Assembly: GCA_009363875.1 (NCBI GenBank)
Contig: CM018692.1
Location: forward strand, 94,516,137 to 94,580,136
Source of the DNA: Mikania micrantha
Lineage: Eukaryota; Streptophyta; Magnoliopsida; Asterales; Asteraceae
DNA length: 64,000 bases
Direction: 5' to 3'
The notes below the pieces were generated by a model. It was not told the DNA's origin. It did not search any database and worked only from the letters and a program-made list of their open reading frames with translations. Shown here one piece after another: positions 11,690 to 24,354 of this stretch (position 1 is its first letter; every line of letters starts with the position of its first letter). A program made the translations under genes and the position numbers.

Positions 11690-12852
11690 TAGGTTAAATT
11701 GTGAAGAATTCACCATATATGTAAAAATGTTTGTGTATTGGAGTTGGCAATTTCTTTGTAGTTTGAAACTGTGGGGATGGTGTTCGAATCCCACCCATTC
11801 TTTTTTTCCTTCTTTCTAATCGTTTTTGTTTTAACATTCATATTTTTTCCTTTGTAAAATAACCATTGACTCTTCTTAGGTTTTTAAGTTTACGATTTAT
11901 GTCTTCGTTTCTAGCCTTAAATCTTCTACCTATGCTTTTGGGATTAACATCTCTTTGACTCCTTTAAGTTTCTAATTTACCCATTTTGTATCTTAACTAA
12001 AAGTAATATTTTTTTATGTGTTAATTAGTTTTACAAAATAGTCAGTATAAACTCTTTTTGTTACACGTTTCGGTATAAAATTTTCCCTGAAATAAGTTCA
12101 GTCACATATAATACGGTTTTGTTTTTATTTTGTACACGTTTCCTGTTGTTATACGTTTCAGCGTAAATTTTTTTAGAGACATATTGAGTCAATTATACGT
12201 TTCATTCAACTTAATAAGTTCGAAGCACTACATGTTTTGACGCCGTCGCAACGCACGGAGGATAACTTTACTAGTATATCTTATTTTGTAAGGTCGGTTA
12301 CCAATCATGAATTTTTATTTTTTAACTCTCAAAACAACTGTATATTAAATAATTAATTTTCGGTTAAAATCAACATTGCAAACAGCAAAAACTCGAGAGT
12401 TTTATTTTTATGGTCTTGAGTTCGACCCAGGTTGCGAACTTTTTTTTTTCTATTTTTCTGTTTTTGATTTCGTTTTCTTTTACTTTTTTCCCGTAAACCT
12501 TCTTATGCTTATATATAAAATTATATTTTTAACTTCTTATACCGCAACGTATGGTGAATAATGAGATTTTTCTTGATATCATTTGTTCTTGTATATCATA
12601 TAATATGCAGTGAAGTTTTTTAGATGTTTTCCTTCTTTTTTTCGTTTCGAATTTTCTTATTTTTCATACTTTTTTTTTCTTTTTTCCTTTAAACTTTCTT
12701 ATATTTATTTCTAAAATTAGTATGGTTTGTTGTAGTATACCAAACGTGTGGTTTAGTTTTTTTAGTTTTTTCTTTTTTTTTTCCTTTTGAATTTTCCTAA
12801 ATTTTATATTAAATAAAATTAATTATTCGTATCGTAACATACGGACATATTT
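11690..12852. other. Non-coding AT-rich spacer between W and Z
   Basis: No coding frame worth reporting. It holds two tRNA T-arm-like motifs (GTTCGAATCC near 11792 and AGTTCGACCC near 12420), a degenerate direct repeat with TACACGTTTC or TATACGTTTC near 12062-12200, T-rich runs and a Helitron-like terminus. TATTT at 12848-12852 is the presumptive left target-site copy of Z. Confidence 0.6.
12241..12274 (+). mobile_element. Possible Helitron 3' terminus
   Basis: A GC-rich imperfect hairpin (CCGTCGCAACGCACGG) is followed after 12 bases by CTAG and a T. Helitrons end in CTRR, insert before T, and have a short GC-rich hairpin 10-12 bases upstream. I could not find the matching TC 5' end, so only the terminus is proposed. 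Confidence 0.45.
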
Positions 12853-13212
12853 TGTGACACCCCGTAAATTTCAGGTCAGCTTATTAATTATGTAAATGTT
12901 TATTTAAATGCTTTATGTACACGTGGCACTAGAATTAGTTTAATTTAGTGTGACACGTGGCACAACAATACGAACACCGACACATGACTAGGTAATTCGA
13001 GGAATTATCGACAAACAGCACAAGCGTGTCAAAACACACGAACGTTGGTGAACGTCTAGCACATTGTGTAGCACAACACTCGAAACCTCACGAAACACTC
13101 ACACATTGAAATTGGAAGTTCAAACGAGGCCAAACGATAATTCGGAAGCGTGAAAACGGCGATGAACGGATCAAACACATTGAATTGGGCCTATTGGGCT
13201 CCCTATGGACTC

Positions 13213-13334
13213 ATCGCGGTACGCGATGCACCTCAAGAATCTTTGCCGCGATACGCGACGAGTTTCGGGAAATTTGAATCCCGAAATCCGTCGCGCTACG
13301 CGAAACATACTTTTGCCTTTGACCGCGGTACGCT
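13213..13334 (+). promoter_or_regulatory. Four CGCG palindromes upstream of Z TATA box
   Basis: Near-identical palindromes of the form TCGCGNTACGCGA sit at 13214-13226, 13246-13258, 13291-13303 and (degenerate) 13322-13334. The last ends about 25 bp before TATAAAA. A hairpin TTTCGGG/CCCGAAA lies between the second and third. CGCG cores are known sites of plant CAMTA factors; binding here is inference. Confidence 0.5.
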
Positions 13335-13357
13335 AAGCCGCCCAGTCGACAAAATCT

Positions 13358-13364
13358 TATAAAA
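13358..13364 (+). promoter_or_regulatory. Z TATA box
   Basis: TATAAAA, conserved in the right LTR at 56565-56571, about 505 bp into the LTR and just downstream of the palindromes. Likely core promoter of Z. Confidence 0.6.
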
Positions 13365-13989
13365 CCAAGAAAATCATTGCTACTCTACTACTCTTCGTCA
13401 TTTTACCCGAACTTGCAAGCCACCATTCGGCCTATCTTCTTCATTTTCACCAGAAAACTCCCTTGGAAGCCATTATCAAGCACTTTGAAGCTCAAGGTTT
13501 GGAGTTTGAAGCTTCTCATCCTTGGTTTAAACTTGAAGACCACCATCACCCTCTTCTTTCTGTCGAATCCAGCAATCCTAGAAGGTTTAGGAGCTGCACA
13601 ATCATCATCTTGGTGTTCAAGGAACTCTAGAAGGTAGCTCCATACTTAAAACCCACTTTCACATCTATTACACACACATGCATGAGTTAAAACTTACATG
13701 CAAGCACGTATTCTCCACATGCACGAGATTTGTTTCTGGGTTTGATGATTGAGATGTATTTCTTGATGATCCATGATGATTAAATGGCATATTATGATGA
13801 TCTAAGATGATGGGTATAAACCCTTGTGCTTAAAATGATGGTTTATGATGATATAGATGCATGCATGTATGATCTAAGGCATTTTAAATGATTTTATTGA
13901 TGTTGGGATGATTCTTGATAATGTATAAGTGATATTGCAAGATTAGATTGTGATTTGATGATTAAAAATGTGATTTTTGTAAACCTTTC

Positions 13990-14640
13990 TATTTTTAGTA
14001 ACTTTTTGGTTGCAAGTTGATGTTTTGGTGCAAATGGTGGACATGCATGTATGTTGATATGATATTAGGATGATAAGATGATGATTTGAATACTTAGAAT
14101 GTGATTTGGATAATGTTTATGGTCATATTGGGCATTGTTACTATTTTTAGTAACTTTTGTGGGGTAAATATTGATGGATGATGAATTTGGTTATATGTAC
14201 ATGTTTAGATAAGGATAGATGGTTTATCTTGATGATTTGTGATGTAAAAATGGTTTAGGAATGCTAGAATGGACATTTTCATGCAAAACCACAAAGTTAC
14301 TATTTATAGTAACTTTAATTTGAGAAATCTTGACTTATAAACATTTTGTATGATTTGAGTATGCTAAGTGACATAACATGATATAATATGATGATTAGAT
14401 ACTAAGTTAGATGGTTTCCGATATCACGTATGCTATAAATGGAGACTTTCCATTTTAGGAAACTTTTATGTGCTAACATGATGAAAATGACTTATGTGAC
14501 TTCGTATGATGATGTGTTATGTGCTAACATGATCACGTAGGATTAATAAGCATGTTAGAACTATAAAAATTGTTATGCTTTGTGAACTTTCCATAAATGG
14601 AAACTTACTATGTATAGTAAGTTGACCATATACGCGACTT
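13990..14640 (+). repeat. Series of short hairpins in Z LTR
   Basis: Several inverted repeats with related arms occur: TTACTATTTTTAGTAA near 14138, GTTACTATTTATAGTAAC near 14296, TTTCCATTTTAGGAAA near 14447, and ACTTTCCAT/ATGGAAAC then ACTTACTA/TAGTAAGT near 14587-14622. They are kept with small changes in the right LTR. Role unknown. Confidence 0.55.
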
Positions 14641-14721
14641 GCGCATTTTGTACACGACGGACACTTACACCATTGATACACTAGTCACAACCGTCACACA
14701 GTTCACCAACGGGTCGTTGAC

Positions 14722-14845
14722 TTGACACGGTCAACTTTGGTCAAACACGGTCAAACACGGTCAATGTGGACCAACACGGTCAAACACGGTCAATGTGGAC
14801 CAACACGAGCAAACACGGTCATTGTAGACCAACACGGACAAACAT
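14722..14845 (+). repeat. GGTCAA minisatellite in Z LTR
   Basis: Imperfect tandem units built from AACACGGTCAA and ATGTGGACC, with six GGTCAA hexamers (TTGACC on the other strand). TTGACC is the W-box core bound by WRKY factors. It lies downstream of the TATA box, so in the transcribed part of the LTR. Confidence 0.6.
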
Positions 14846-15570
14846 GAATAACCGAGGGTTGTTGAGCACAAACATGAGCACTAGCACGAACACGAACACC
14901 GTCGTTACACGAACTCACGTGCGGTATATGATATAGGTCGCCGGTGACCGACGCGCTACTACGTCAGGAGCTTACGCTTGCTTGTCACTCTCTTCACTAA
15001 GGTGAGTTTACGGCCCCTCTTTAACTCTTTTCAAACGCTTTTAATAGGGGAGAATACTAGTTGCATCGAGTCAAACAATTATGCTATTACAAACATTTCT
15101 ATTGTGTACGCACTGACGCTTGGAGCCTAGGGCTCGGTACTAACATTTGATAAACAACATGACACACTTTTATTACTATATGTATATCAAAACCTGTGAA
15201 CTCACCAACCTTTGTGTTGACACTTTTCAAACTTGTATTCTCAGGTAACTAGCATGACAAGCACATGGAGCAGGAATGCACTTAGGGGATATGAGCATAG
15301 GATCCCGCATGCATTAATTTCCTGTCTTTTGAAAACAATATTTAATTATGTTTTGTAATGTCACATTGTAGTGTATAACAACTTATATTTCCGCTGCATG
15401 TTATCAAACTTGTTATATTTTTCCGCTGTAAATTATTTTGTTACTAAGTATGTCAAACATTGGATTTGTAAACGCATATAGAGGTGTTCTATATGACCAT
15501 TGAGCTGTGATTCTGGCCACGTCACACCCACGTGGACTGACACCACGAGTGGGAATTTGGGGGTGTGACA

Positions 15571-16360
15571 GACTGGTATCAGAGCCTTGGTTATAGAGAA
15601 CTAGGTTTGCATGTAGTAAACTTAGACTATAGCCATTGCTCAACGTTAGACACTACACTAGTTTCGCACAACACATTATGTGCATAGCTTAGCAATATGC
15701 TTTGTGATTTTATCGGATACCTACGAACATACCTGTGGAACCCTTAGCGGGTATTCATATCCGACTAAGATTGAGAACTGTGAGATGGGATTAGTGGAAG
15801 GACGAGCACAGGATTGAAGGGGACTCCTCAATGTTCTGAGGAAGACTACACTAGCACGATCTAACTCGAATCGAACGTTTTCCAATCCCGATTCTTGAGC
15901 GTAAACCCAGTCACCTGACGTACCATTACGGACTGGAACTTTAATGACAGCACTCCGAAGATGAACCTCGAGCACTACTGTGATCACTAGCTTCAGATTG
16001 AAGGAACTAAAATGGCTGTGTAAGATAAATTGACGATTATGGTGGCCAACGTAATCGTGAATTTATAGGTACATACGAATTCTGGCAAATTCAGATGGTA
16101 AGCTACACCCACTAAGGAAACTGGGTAGCACACCGCTGCTAGTGGCGATCCGAACTCCGCTACTTACACCGAGTAGTTTATTTCCCTATTGTATTTATTA
16201 TTGCTAGAACCTACATGAGTGAGCTATGCTCATAGAATCACTTTGGTAATAGTAACCTTATGAAACTTATTATTGTACTTTTGGAGAAAATGATAAATTT
16301 TCCCTCTGGCTAACATACAACTATCTCTAACGGTTGGTAATACAATATCTATTGTATATA
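15571..16360 (+). other. Z 5' leader
   Basis: Non-coding leader between LTR and gag, about 790 bp, no open frame of note. It is cut by Y1 after ATATA at 16356-16360 and resumes at 27923, ten bases before the gag ATG. Confidence 0.8.
15574..15586 (+). promoter_or_regulatory. Z primer-binding site (tRNA-iMet)
   Basis: TGGTATCAGAGCC, complementary to the 3' end of initiator-Met tRNA, three bases after the LTR. Confidence 0.9.
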
Positions 16361-19074
16361 TGTCACACCCCCAATTTCCAACTAACAGAATCATACCGTT
16401 TGGGACGTGACAAACCAGGATCTCAGATCATTAGACATAACGAAGACCTCTATATGAATTTCAAAACATACTTTGGTCTAAAACAGTAATATCAAAGTTC
16501 AAACGTTGCGGAAGCGTTTTTAAAACAAAACAAATATAACTGTTTGAAAACTGTAAATTACAAAAACAAAATCCCAAATGTTCAAATTCAAATAACAGAA
16601 AGGTGAAATATGCATGCGACTCGATCTCCTAGTCCATGCTTGCTTGAATCTTGTACCTTAACGTCCTGAGAAAACATGTAAATCAAGTCAACACAAAGGT
16701 TGGTGCATTACACAGGTTTAAGCATTCACAAATGTTTGAAACCACAGTTTGAACAAAATGTTTGCAGATAACATAATCACACATGCATAGTCATGATAGC
16801 TAGTCATTTATACTATTTACATAAGTGGTCGACACCGAAGCTGACTAATGCATGCTATCGCATGTTTTGCCTTGCCACTATTGTCTAGCACAAACAATAG
16901 TAATGAGTGTTTGGTCAGTCAAACACCTCCGTAGATCCCATCTACCAAGTGAGGTTTGTCAAACCTAATAGATCTATTTCCAACTACCATGCTTTGCGCT
17001 ACGGCAAACTAAACGGTTCGAAGTGTAAGGACTTGTAATGCTATGTTTGCACTCAATGTAAACAGCTAACTCATGCAAGTGAATCTAAAAATGTTTGTTG
17101 CACATGTTTTCTCCCCCAAAACAGTTAAAATAAGAAAGGGGCCGTGTACGTACCTTTGATTGTAGCAGAATGATCAAACACACGTGAACTCGCGTAGAAA
17201 ATCCTCTACGAAGAATCTGTGTTTAAACAATTACAGTGTGTTATTCGGGATGTCGTTTTATGCTTGAAATCACATACGTGTCAACACACGTATGTTAGAG
17301 TGTTAAGAATATGCATACGTATGTACGCGTGCCTTTGAAATCGTTTAAATAAAACCATATATGATTTTATTTAATTAAACGTAATTATACGCGATTTCGT
17401 TTTCGATCTAAAATATAAATTTTATTATCTTAATTAATTCGGGATCTCGTTACGGTTCCAACGCAACTTGAACGTGCTACAACGGAGTTAAAACGAGCGA
17501 GTTACGGTTTAAATACTAAAAATGGTGTTTTTTATACAAAAACAATGGTCACCCGGGTTCGAACCCGTGACCTCTCGCCCCAAACACTTAGTCCTTGCCA
17601 ACTACACCAGTTCAACATTTGATAATGATTTCATTTCAGCTATTTTTAAACACAACCTAACCTGTCTCCCTTTGTTTTACCCTTAACCGAACCAATCTTG
17701 GTTCCAATTGTCTCACGATTCGAACTCGATCAATCTCAGAACCTTAGGGCTATTTTTCTTTAGACTTAGGCGATCTTATAAATGGTTTCAATTTAATCAA
17801 TGATTAATTCCAGCTCATGCATTCGGTTATGCTCAGTCTCGAAATCAAATTCAAAACCCACAATCCAAATTGATCAAATCTACTTATATCAACCAGTAAA
17901 TCCATAGGTCTTTCATTAAATGGTGAATTTCACAGCCTTCAGAAAGATTTAGTGTGGATATCCAGTTCATCTAATTCGAAAATCCCAATTCGATTTTTAA
18001 CTCAAGAACCCTAAGATGAAACTGATACAATCCGATATGTTTAAACGAAATTAATATGGGTATTTCGTTCAACAGATTATCACGAAACTATCTGTGTGAT
18101 TAAATTCGATTATTACTCCGATTACACAAGAAACCCCCAATTCGTTTCTTACAACAAACCCTAGCTCTTGATCTCTTACAATTCGATGTTATATCATGAA
18201 ATTCACATATGGGTTTCCTTAAAATAATGATTTCGAAACTCTCTGTGCCAATTGATTTCATTCTTAAACTCGATTTAACAAAAACCCCCAAATCGTTTTA
18301 TCCTAAGAACCCTAGAATTAGATTTCATAAAATTTGATGTTGTTTGCTACAATTAACATAGAGGTTATGTTAATCAGTCTATTCTGAAGCTGATAGTAAG
18401 GTTTAATTTGATTATAATCCCCGATTAAGCAGAAACCCCCAAATCGGTTTTTCATATGAACCCTAGAAATCAAACTCCATCAAATCGATGTAGTTACCAG
18501 AAATTGTTATATGGTTTTACTTAATCGGCCATATTAGGGTGTGTAGGAGTAAATACTTACCTGTTTGATAACCAATTGAAGAGGATCGACTTTTAGGTCA
18601 ATTTTCGGTCGAGTTCTTGAATCAAACCCCTTCCTGTGGCTTCTTGATTCGAATTCTTGTATGCAACAGAGCCTAATAATGCCGACCAAGGATTCTGGAG
18701 TTCCAATTTCTCTGATTATAGTCGAGGTATACGAATTTGATAGTATACATTTGCGGTTTCGACTCTTAGTTAACCATCGAGTTAAATTCAAGGTTTAATG
18801 TCCACAATAACTAATGATAACGGTTTATCATCATTATTGTATACTGATTGAGTGATAAATTTGACCATTAACATCGTATTAATGCAAAATTTGAATTTCT
18901 TTTGATAATCCATACGAATTTTGACTTGTAAAAGTCAAAATTTGGTATTTTTATGTATTGCAAGCTTAACCTTCATGGTTTAAGTGTTTCTAGACCTGTT
19001 TTGATAAATACTAGACCTTCTCATTTAGTTGATTATGATTTCGTATGATTTTTGTTAGTTTCGGAATTGTCACA
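16361..19074 (-). repeat. Y1 3' LTR (2714 bp)
   Basis: Plus strand begins TGTCACACCCCCAATTTCC and ends GAATTGTCACA, directly followed by the outer PPT block. It is missing about 30 bp just before its end relative to the right LTR. Contains a tRNA-like segment at 17545-17616. Confidence 0.9.
17545..17616 (-). other. tRNA-like segment in Y1 LTR
   Basis: On the minus strand GTGTAGTTGGCAAGG resembles a D-arm/A box, and 35-40 bases later GGGTTCGAACCC matches a T-arm/B box, followed by GGTGACC. Acceptor pairing is not convincing, so this is a relic or mimic and not a functional tRNA. Confidence 0.4.
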
Positions 19075-19110
19075 TCATCCCCTTGTTGAAGGAATTTTCG
19101 TCCTGAAAAT
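19075..19110 (-). promoter_or_regulatory. Y1 outer polypurine tract
   Basis: Abuts the LTR. In element sense: a damaged hairpin (one loop-side change relative to Y2) then CAACAAGGGGATGA. Position makes it the functional plus-strand primer site. Confidence 0.8.
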
Positions 19111-19540
19111 TGTAAAATGTTAGAAGTAGTTACGACACTACTTGTGAGTTCAAATTGAACGTGTTGGTGTGATGTCTGATCATTCTGTGTGTGTACTCAC
19201 ACACAAAATCCAATGCTTGCAACATCACAACTAAGTGTGATCGTTCTGCGTAACTGTTTGCGTGTACACTAGTTAGTTCACCTAACTGTGACTGTTTGTG
19301 TCTGATCATGCTGTGCTGTGTAACCTCGCACATAGTAAGTGTTTGTAACTGTTTGTACTATGCAACCTCGCACATAGCAGAATGTGTGTAACTAATCATG
19401 CATGTACTACCATAACATGTAACATATGAAATGTAGCACATAAAATGTAATGTAGCACAAATGTTTGTAACAAAACCAATTGCATAAAATGTTTGTGCTT
19501 ACCGTTTAAAATTTGAAGTGCTGATGTGTGACGCATCACG
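19111..19540 (-). other. Y1 3' untranslated spacer
   Basis: About 430 bp between the two PPT-like blocks. No coding frame above background. It contains partial repeats of a block with TACTATGCAACC and CGCACATAG, duplicated more clearly in Y2. Confidence 0.65.
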
Positions 19541-19577
19541 TCATCCCCTTGTTAAAGGAAATTTCGTCCCGAAATTT
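19541..19577 (-). promoter_or_regulatory. Y1 inner PPT-like block
   Basis: Second copy of the hairpin plus purine tract (hairpin AAATTTCG-GGA-CGAAATTT, then AACAAGGGGATGA), 466 bp from the outer copy. The gag-pol stop codon lies at its edge. Confidence 0.7.
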
Positions 19578-22500
19578 AACGTGCGCTCTCGGTGTTTGCA
19601 GTAACTGTTTTGAATAGATGAGGATACTTCTTCATCATTTGGTCTTCCCGTTCCCATGTGAATTCAGGACCACGTCTTGAATTCCACCGAATTTTGACTA
19701 TCAGGATCTTGCTTTGTTTGAGCTGTTTGACCTCTCGGTCCATGATTTCAGCTGGTTCTTCAATAAATCGTAACTGTTCATCCACTTGTATTTCTTCCAA
19801 TGGTACAATCAATGTCTCATCAGAAAGACATTTCTTTAAGTTCGATACGTGAAAGACATCATGAACTCCACTGAGTTCATCCGGTAGTTTGAGTTGATAC
19901 GCAACCGGACCAATCCTTTTCAGGATCTCAAAAGGCCCTACGTAACGTGGACTAAGCTTCCCGCGCTTGCCGAATCGTATTACACCTTTCCAAGGTGATA
20001 CGTTTAGAAGAACTCGGTCTCCAACTTGAAATTCCAACGGCTTACGACGTTTGTCAGCGTAACTCTTTTGTCGATCCCGGGCCGCTGCCATACGGTTCCG
20101 GATTTGTACTATCTTCTCTGTCGTCTCGTGCACTAGTTCAGGACCTGTAATCTGACTATCACCAATTTCAGCCCAACAAACTGGTGAACGACATTTACGA
20201 CCATACAAAGCTTCAAACGGTGCTGCCTGAATACTTGTATGATAACTATTGTTGTAAGAGAATTCCACTAACGGTAAGTGGTGTTCCCAGCTATCACCAA
20301 AGTCAATTACACAAGCTCGTAACATATCCTCGAGCGTTTGAATTGTACGTTCACTCTGACCATCGGTCTGTGGATGATATGCGGTACTCATATCCAAACG
20401 AGTCCCCAATGACTTAGGAAGTGACTTCCAAAAGTTTGAAGTAAATCGAGCATCTCGATCTGATATGATAGAGATTGGCACGCCATGCCGTGCTACCAAC
20501 TCCTTGATGTAAATGCGAGTCAGTTTCTCCATCTTTTCGGTTTCCTTGATTGCTAAGAAGTGTGTAGATTTCGTTAATCGATCGACAATTACCCATATCG
20601 TATCACAACCACTCGGTGTACGGGGTAACTTAGTAATAAAGTCCATCGAAATCTATTCCCATTTCCACATTGGTATTTCTGGTTGTTGCAGCAAACCAGA
20701 TGGTTTCTGATATTCAACTTTGACTTTTGAACAAGTCAAACATTTGCTAACGTACTTAGCAATGTCAGCTTTCATACAAGGCCACCAATACAGTGCCTTC
20801 AAGTCATGATACATCTTGTCTGATCCCGGATGGACTGAATATCTGGACTTGTGTGCTTCATCCATCACGAGTTCCCTTAAGCCTCCGTACAAAGGTATCC
20901 ACAGTCGATTAATGAAATAACGAATTCCATCAGGTTTAACATCCAATTGTTCTTCCATTCCTCGTAAGGATTCCTGTACCAAGTTTTCCTTTTTCAAAGC
21001 CTCGAGCTGAGCACTGCGTACCTTGTCAGGTAAGTCAGTATGTATCGTCATCATAAGTGCGCGAACCCGTCTTGTTGATGTTGTGTCTTTTCTGCTTAAA
21101 GCATCAGCTACCACATTAGCTTTTCCCGGATGGTACTTGATCGCGCATTCGTAGTCGTTCAACAACTCAACCCACCGTCGCTGTCTCATATTAAGCTCCT
21201 TCTGATCAAAGATATGTTGCAAACTCTTATGATCCGTGTAAATGGTACACTTAGTTCCATATAGATAATGCCTCCAAATCTTCAAAGCAAAAACCACTGC
21301 TCCTAACTCCAATTCATGAGTAGTGTAATTCTTTTCGTGTGGTCGTAGTTGCCTTGAAGCATAAGCAATCACTTTATCACGTTGCATCAACACACACCCC
21401 AAACCCTGTGCAGATGCATCACAATACACCACAAAATCTTCCGTCCCTTCCGGTAAAGACAGAATCGGTGCACTGCAGAGTTTCTGTTTCAATAACTGGA
21501 ATGCAACTTCCTGTTTATCCGTCCAGTTATACTTCGTTCCCTTATGCGTAAGAGCTGTAAGTGGTTGAGCGATCTTTGAGAATCCCTCAATGAATCATCG
21601 GTAATAACCCGCCAAACCAAGGAATTGTCGTACCTCGGTAGGGGTCTTTGGTGCTTCCCAATTCTTAATCGCTTCAATCTTTGCTGGATCAACATGTATA
21701 CCCTTTTCATTGACTATATGACCCAAGAATTGTACTTCTCGCATCCAGAAATCACATTTCGAGAACTTAGCGTACAATTGTTCCTGTTTCAGTAATTCCA
21801 ATAGCAATCGAAGATGTTCAGCATGTTCCTCCTCAGTCTGGGAATAGATCAGAATGTCATCAATGAAAACAATGACAAACTTATCAAGATAAGGTTTACA
21901 AACACGATTCATGAGGTCCATGAATACAGCTGGAGCGTTTGTCAACCCAAATGGCATGACCAAGAACTCATAATGGCCATAGCGCGTCCTGAATGTTGTC
22001 TTTGGAATATCCTCCTCCTGGACTCTTAGTTGATGATAACCCGATCTGAGATCGATCTTCGAGTAATAACTCGAACCTTGCAACTGATCGAACAGATCGT
22101 CAATTCTGGGTAACAGATACCGGTTTTTCATGGTAACTTTGTTAAGTTCCCGGTAATCGATACACATACAGAAAGTCCCGTCCTTTTTCTTAACAAATAA
22201 GACTGGAGCTCCCCACGGTGAAAAACTAGGTCGTATAAAACCCTTCTCTAACAACTCTTGCAGTTGTGTAGATAACTCTTGCATTTCTGACGGTGCAAGT
22301 CGATAAGGCGCCCTAGCTATCGGTGCTGCATCTGGTGTAAGGTCGATTCAGAATTCCACCTGTCTGATAGGCGGTAATCCCGGCAAGTCTTCTGGAAATA
22401 CCTCCGGAAATTCACAAACTACTGGAATATCTTCAATCTTCTTCTCCGCTACCGGCTTTTCAGTTATAAGTGCTATAACTGTCGTATGACCTTTACGCAG

Positions 22501-24123
22501 ACATTTGTGTGCTTTCATACAAGATATGAGACGCAGTGGCGTACTGCTCTTCTTGCCTTGTACATACAATGTCTCTCCATGTGGAAGAGGTATACGAACA
22601 ATCTTTTCATGGCACACTATTTCAGCCTGGTTTTTGGACAACCAGTCCATGCCAATGACTACATCAAAACTGCCTAGAGTGATAGGCATAAGATCAATTT
22701 CCAATGTCTGACCCATCAAATCAAGGATACATCCCTTAAGGATTTGTTCAACTAAAATTAACTTGCCATCAGCTAGTTCTACAGTGTATGGGTTTTCTAA
22801 GGCAGTGGGACCAACATTTAGCAACTTAGAGAATGAACTAGACACAAAACTCCGGTCTGCACCAGTGTCAAATAGCATAGAGGCATAGTGATTATTTAAG
22901 AGAAACGTACCCGTGACAATGTTGGGATCCTCCCGTGCTTGCCGTCCTCCAATCACAAACGCCCGGCCCCTAGCACCATTGTTGTTGTTATTGTTGTTGT
23001 TGGTGCCATTGCCGTTGCCGTTGCCATTTGCATCGTTAGCCCCGCCTTTCTTGAGTTGTGGGCAATCCTTTTTAAAGGGCCCCATCTTACCACACTCAAA
23101 ACAACCCTGCGGTGCGTTGTTCTGATTGTTATTCTGATTGTTGGAGTTGTTTTGCAGCTCTTCGCGGCAATCCTTAGCTGCATGACCAACTTTACCACAC
23201 CGTTGACACTTAATTTTACCACACTGATTTCCTGTATGATGAAATCCACACCTGTTGCACTTTGGATGTTTACCAATATAACCCCCTGATGACGACTGCT
23301 GACCACTGTTCGAATTGTGGTAAGACTTGTTTGAATCTTGCTTCCGGTTCTGCTGAAAAGGCTGTTGGTTGAAGTTCTTGGAGTTGTTACCTTCCCACTT
23401 CCTCTTGTGGTCTCCCACCTTAGTAGCTGATGTTCGTTTAGGCAGAGTTCCCTGTAACACTGCCTGATCAGTCAATTGGTGCGCCAGTCGAACAGCTTGT
23501 TGAATTGTTGTGGGATTTGCAGAAGTAACCAAACCCTGGATCTGAGGCACCAATCCCCCGATGTACCTCTCTATCCACTTGCTTGCGGGAGTAGCCATGT
23601 GAGGTAGAAGTCTGGCCAGTTCATGTGATCGAGTCGTGTACTCCTCGATGTTTGAGCCCTCCATCTTGAGGTACCAATACTCCTCCTCCAGTTTCTGCAT
23701 CTCACTGCGAGGACAGTACTCCTCCTGCAATAAAGTCTTGAATCCATTCCAGGTTAAGGCATTGGCCTCACCTAGTCCCAAAGTCTGAACATTCGAGTTC
23801 CACCAAGTCAATGCTGGACCCTCCAACGTTCCAGTGGCATACTTTACCTTATTCTCCTCAGGACAGTTGCACATTTCAAAAAAGGACTCCGCTTTCTCAA
23901 TCCATCGAAGGAGTCCAATGGCCCCCTCCGATCCTTTGAAGTTATGTGGCTTACAGTCCAAGAACATCTTGAACGTGCACGCCTGTGGATTCACCAATCC
24001 CCCTGTTGGACCCTGTGGCCCTGTAGTGTGTGTCTGAACGTAGTTCGCGATTGCCTCCGCGACTCTGTTATTGATCAGCTCATTGAGCTCAGCAACTGTC
24101 ATCTGTACGTTCTCACCGGCCAT
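19576..24123 (-). pseudogene. Y1 gag-pol polyprotein with three premature stops
   Basis: One frame of about 1516 codons, read from the ATG at 24123 (MAGENVQMTVAELNEL; the ATG at 24234 lies in a poorly conserved extension). Order: capsid-type Gag, zinc knuckles (CQRCGKVGHAAKDC; a third one damaged at its His, CGKMGPFKKDC), an Asn/Gly linker, DTGAD protease, RT with FIDDILIYS, RNase H (YCDASAQGLG, TDHKSLQH), integrase with HHCC and D-D-E residues, chromodomain-like tail. It is broken by TGA at 22348-22350 (before RT), TGA at 21595-21597 (end of RT) and TAG at 20653-20655 (in integrase). Each corresponds to CGA or CAG in the intact Y2 relative. No frameshift is seen, so decay is recent. Confidence 0.92.
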
Positions 24124-24354
24124 TATCTTCCTAGTTAAAAGAAATGTTAGAGTGTTATCAAAGTCCAATGTGACATGTGTAAATAATACAACAAACACAA
24201 CATGTAATGTATAAATCAACACAACTGTTGGCAATAAGTAATAGTTTTCAATAGATAGAAATCTGATTTGAGTACAATACTTTCAAAATCAAAACATAAA
24301 TTTTCCAAACATCTAATGTAGGGACACAACCCGCCCCTAATAAGTTCAACTAGA

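Larger units (their letters stand above)
12853..15570 (+). repeat. Z left (5') LTR, 2718 bp
   Basis: Starts TGTGACACCCCG and ends GGGTGTGACA, three bases before the PBS. Homologous to 56060-58313 up to about 15109. Notable internal structure: CGCG palindromes and a TATA box near 13213-13364, GATGAT-rich DNA from 13743, a series of short hairpins and a GGTCAA minisatellite at 14722-14845. Confidence 0.9.

Noticed and set aside
12376..12561. 61-codon frame in the W-Z spacer
   Set aside because: Phe/Tyr-rich product of T-rich low-complexity DNA.
17545..17616. Functional tRNA gene in the Y LTR
   Set aside because: A- and B-box-like motifs are present, but the acceptor stem does not pair and the anticodon arm is not clear.
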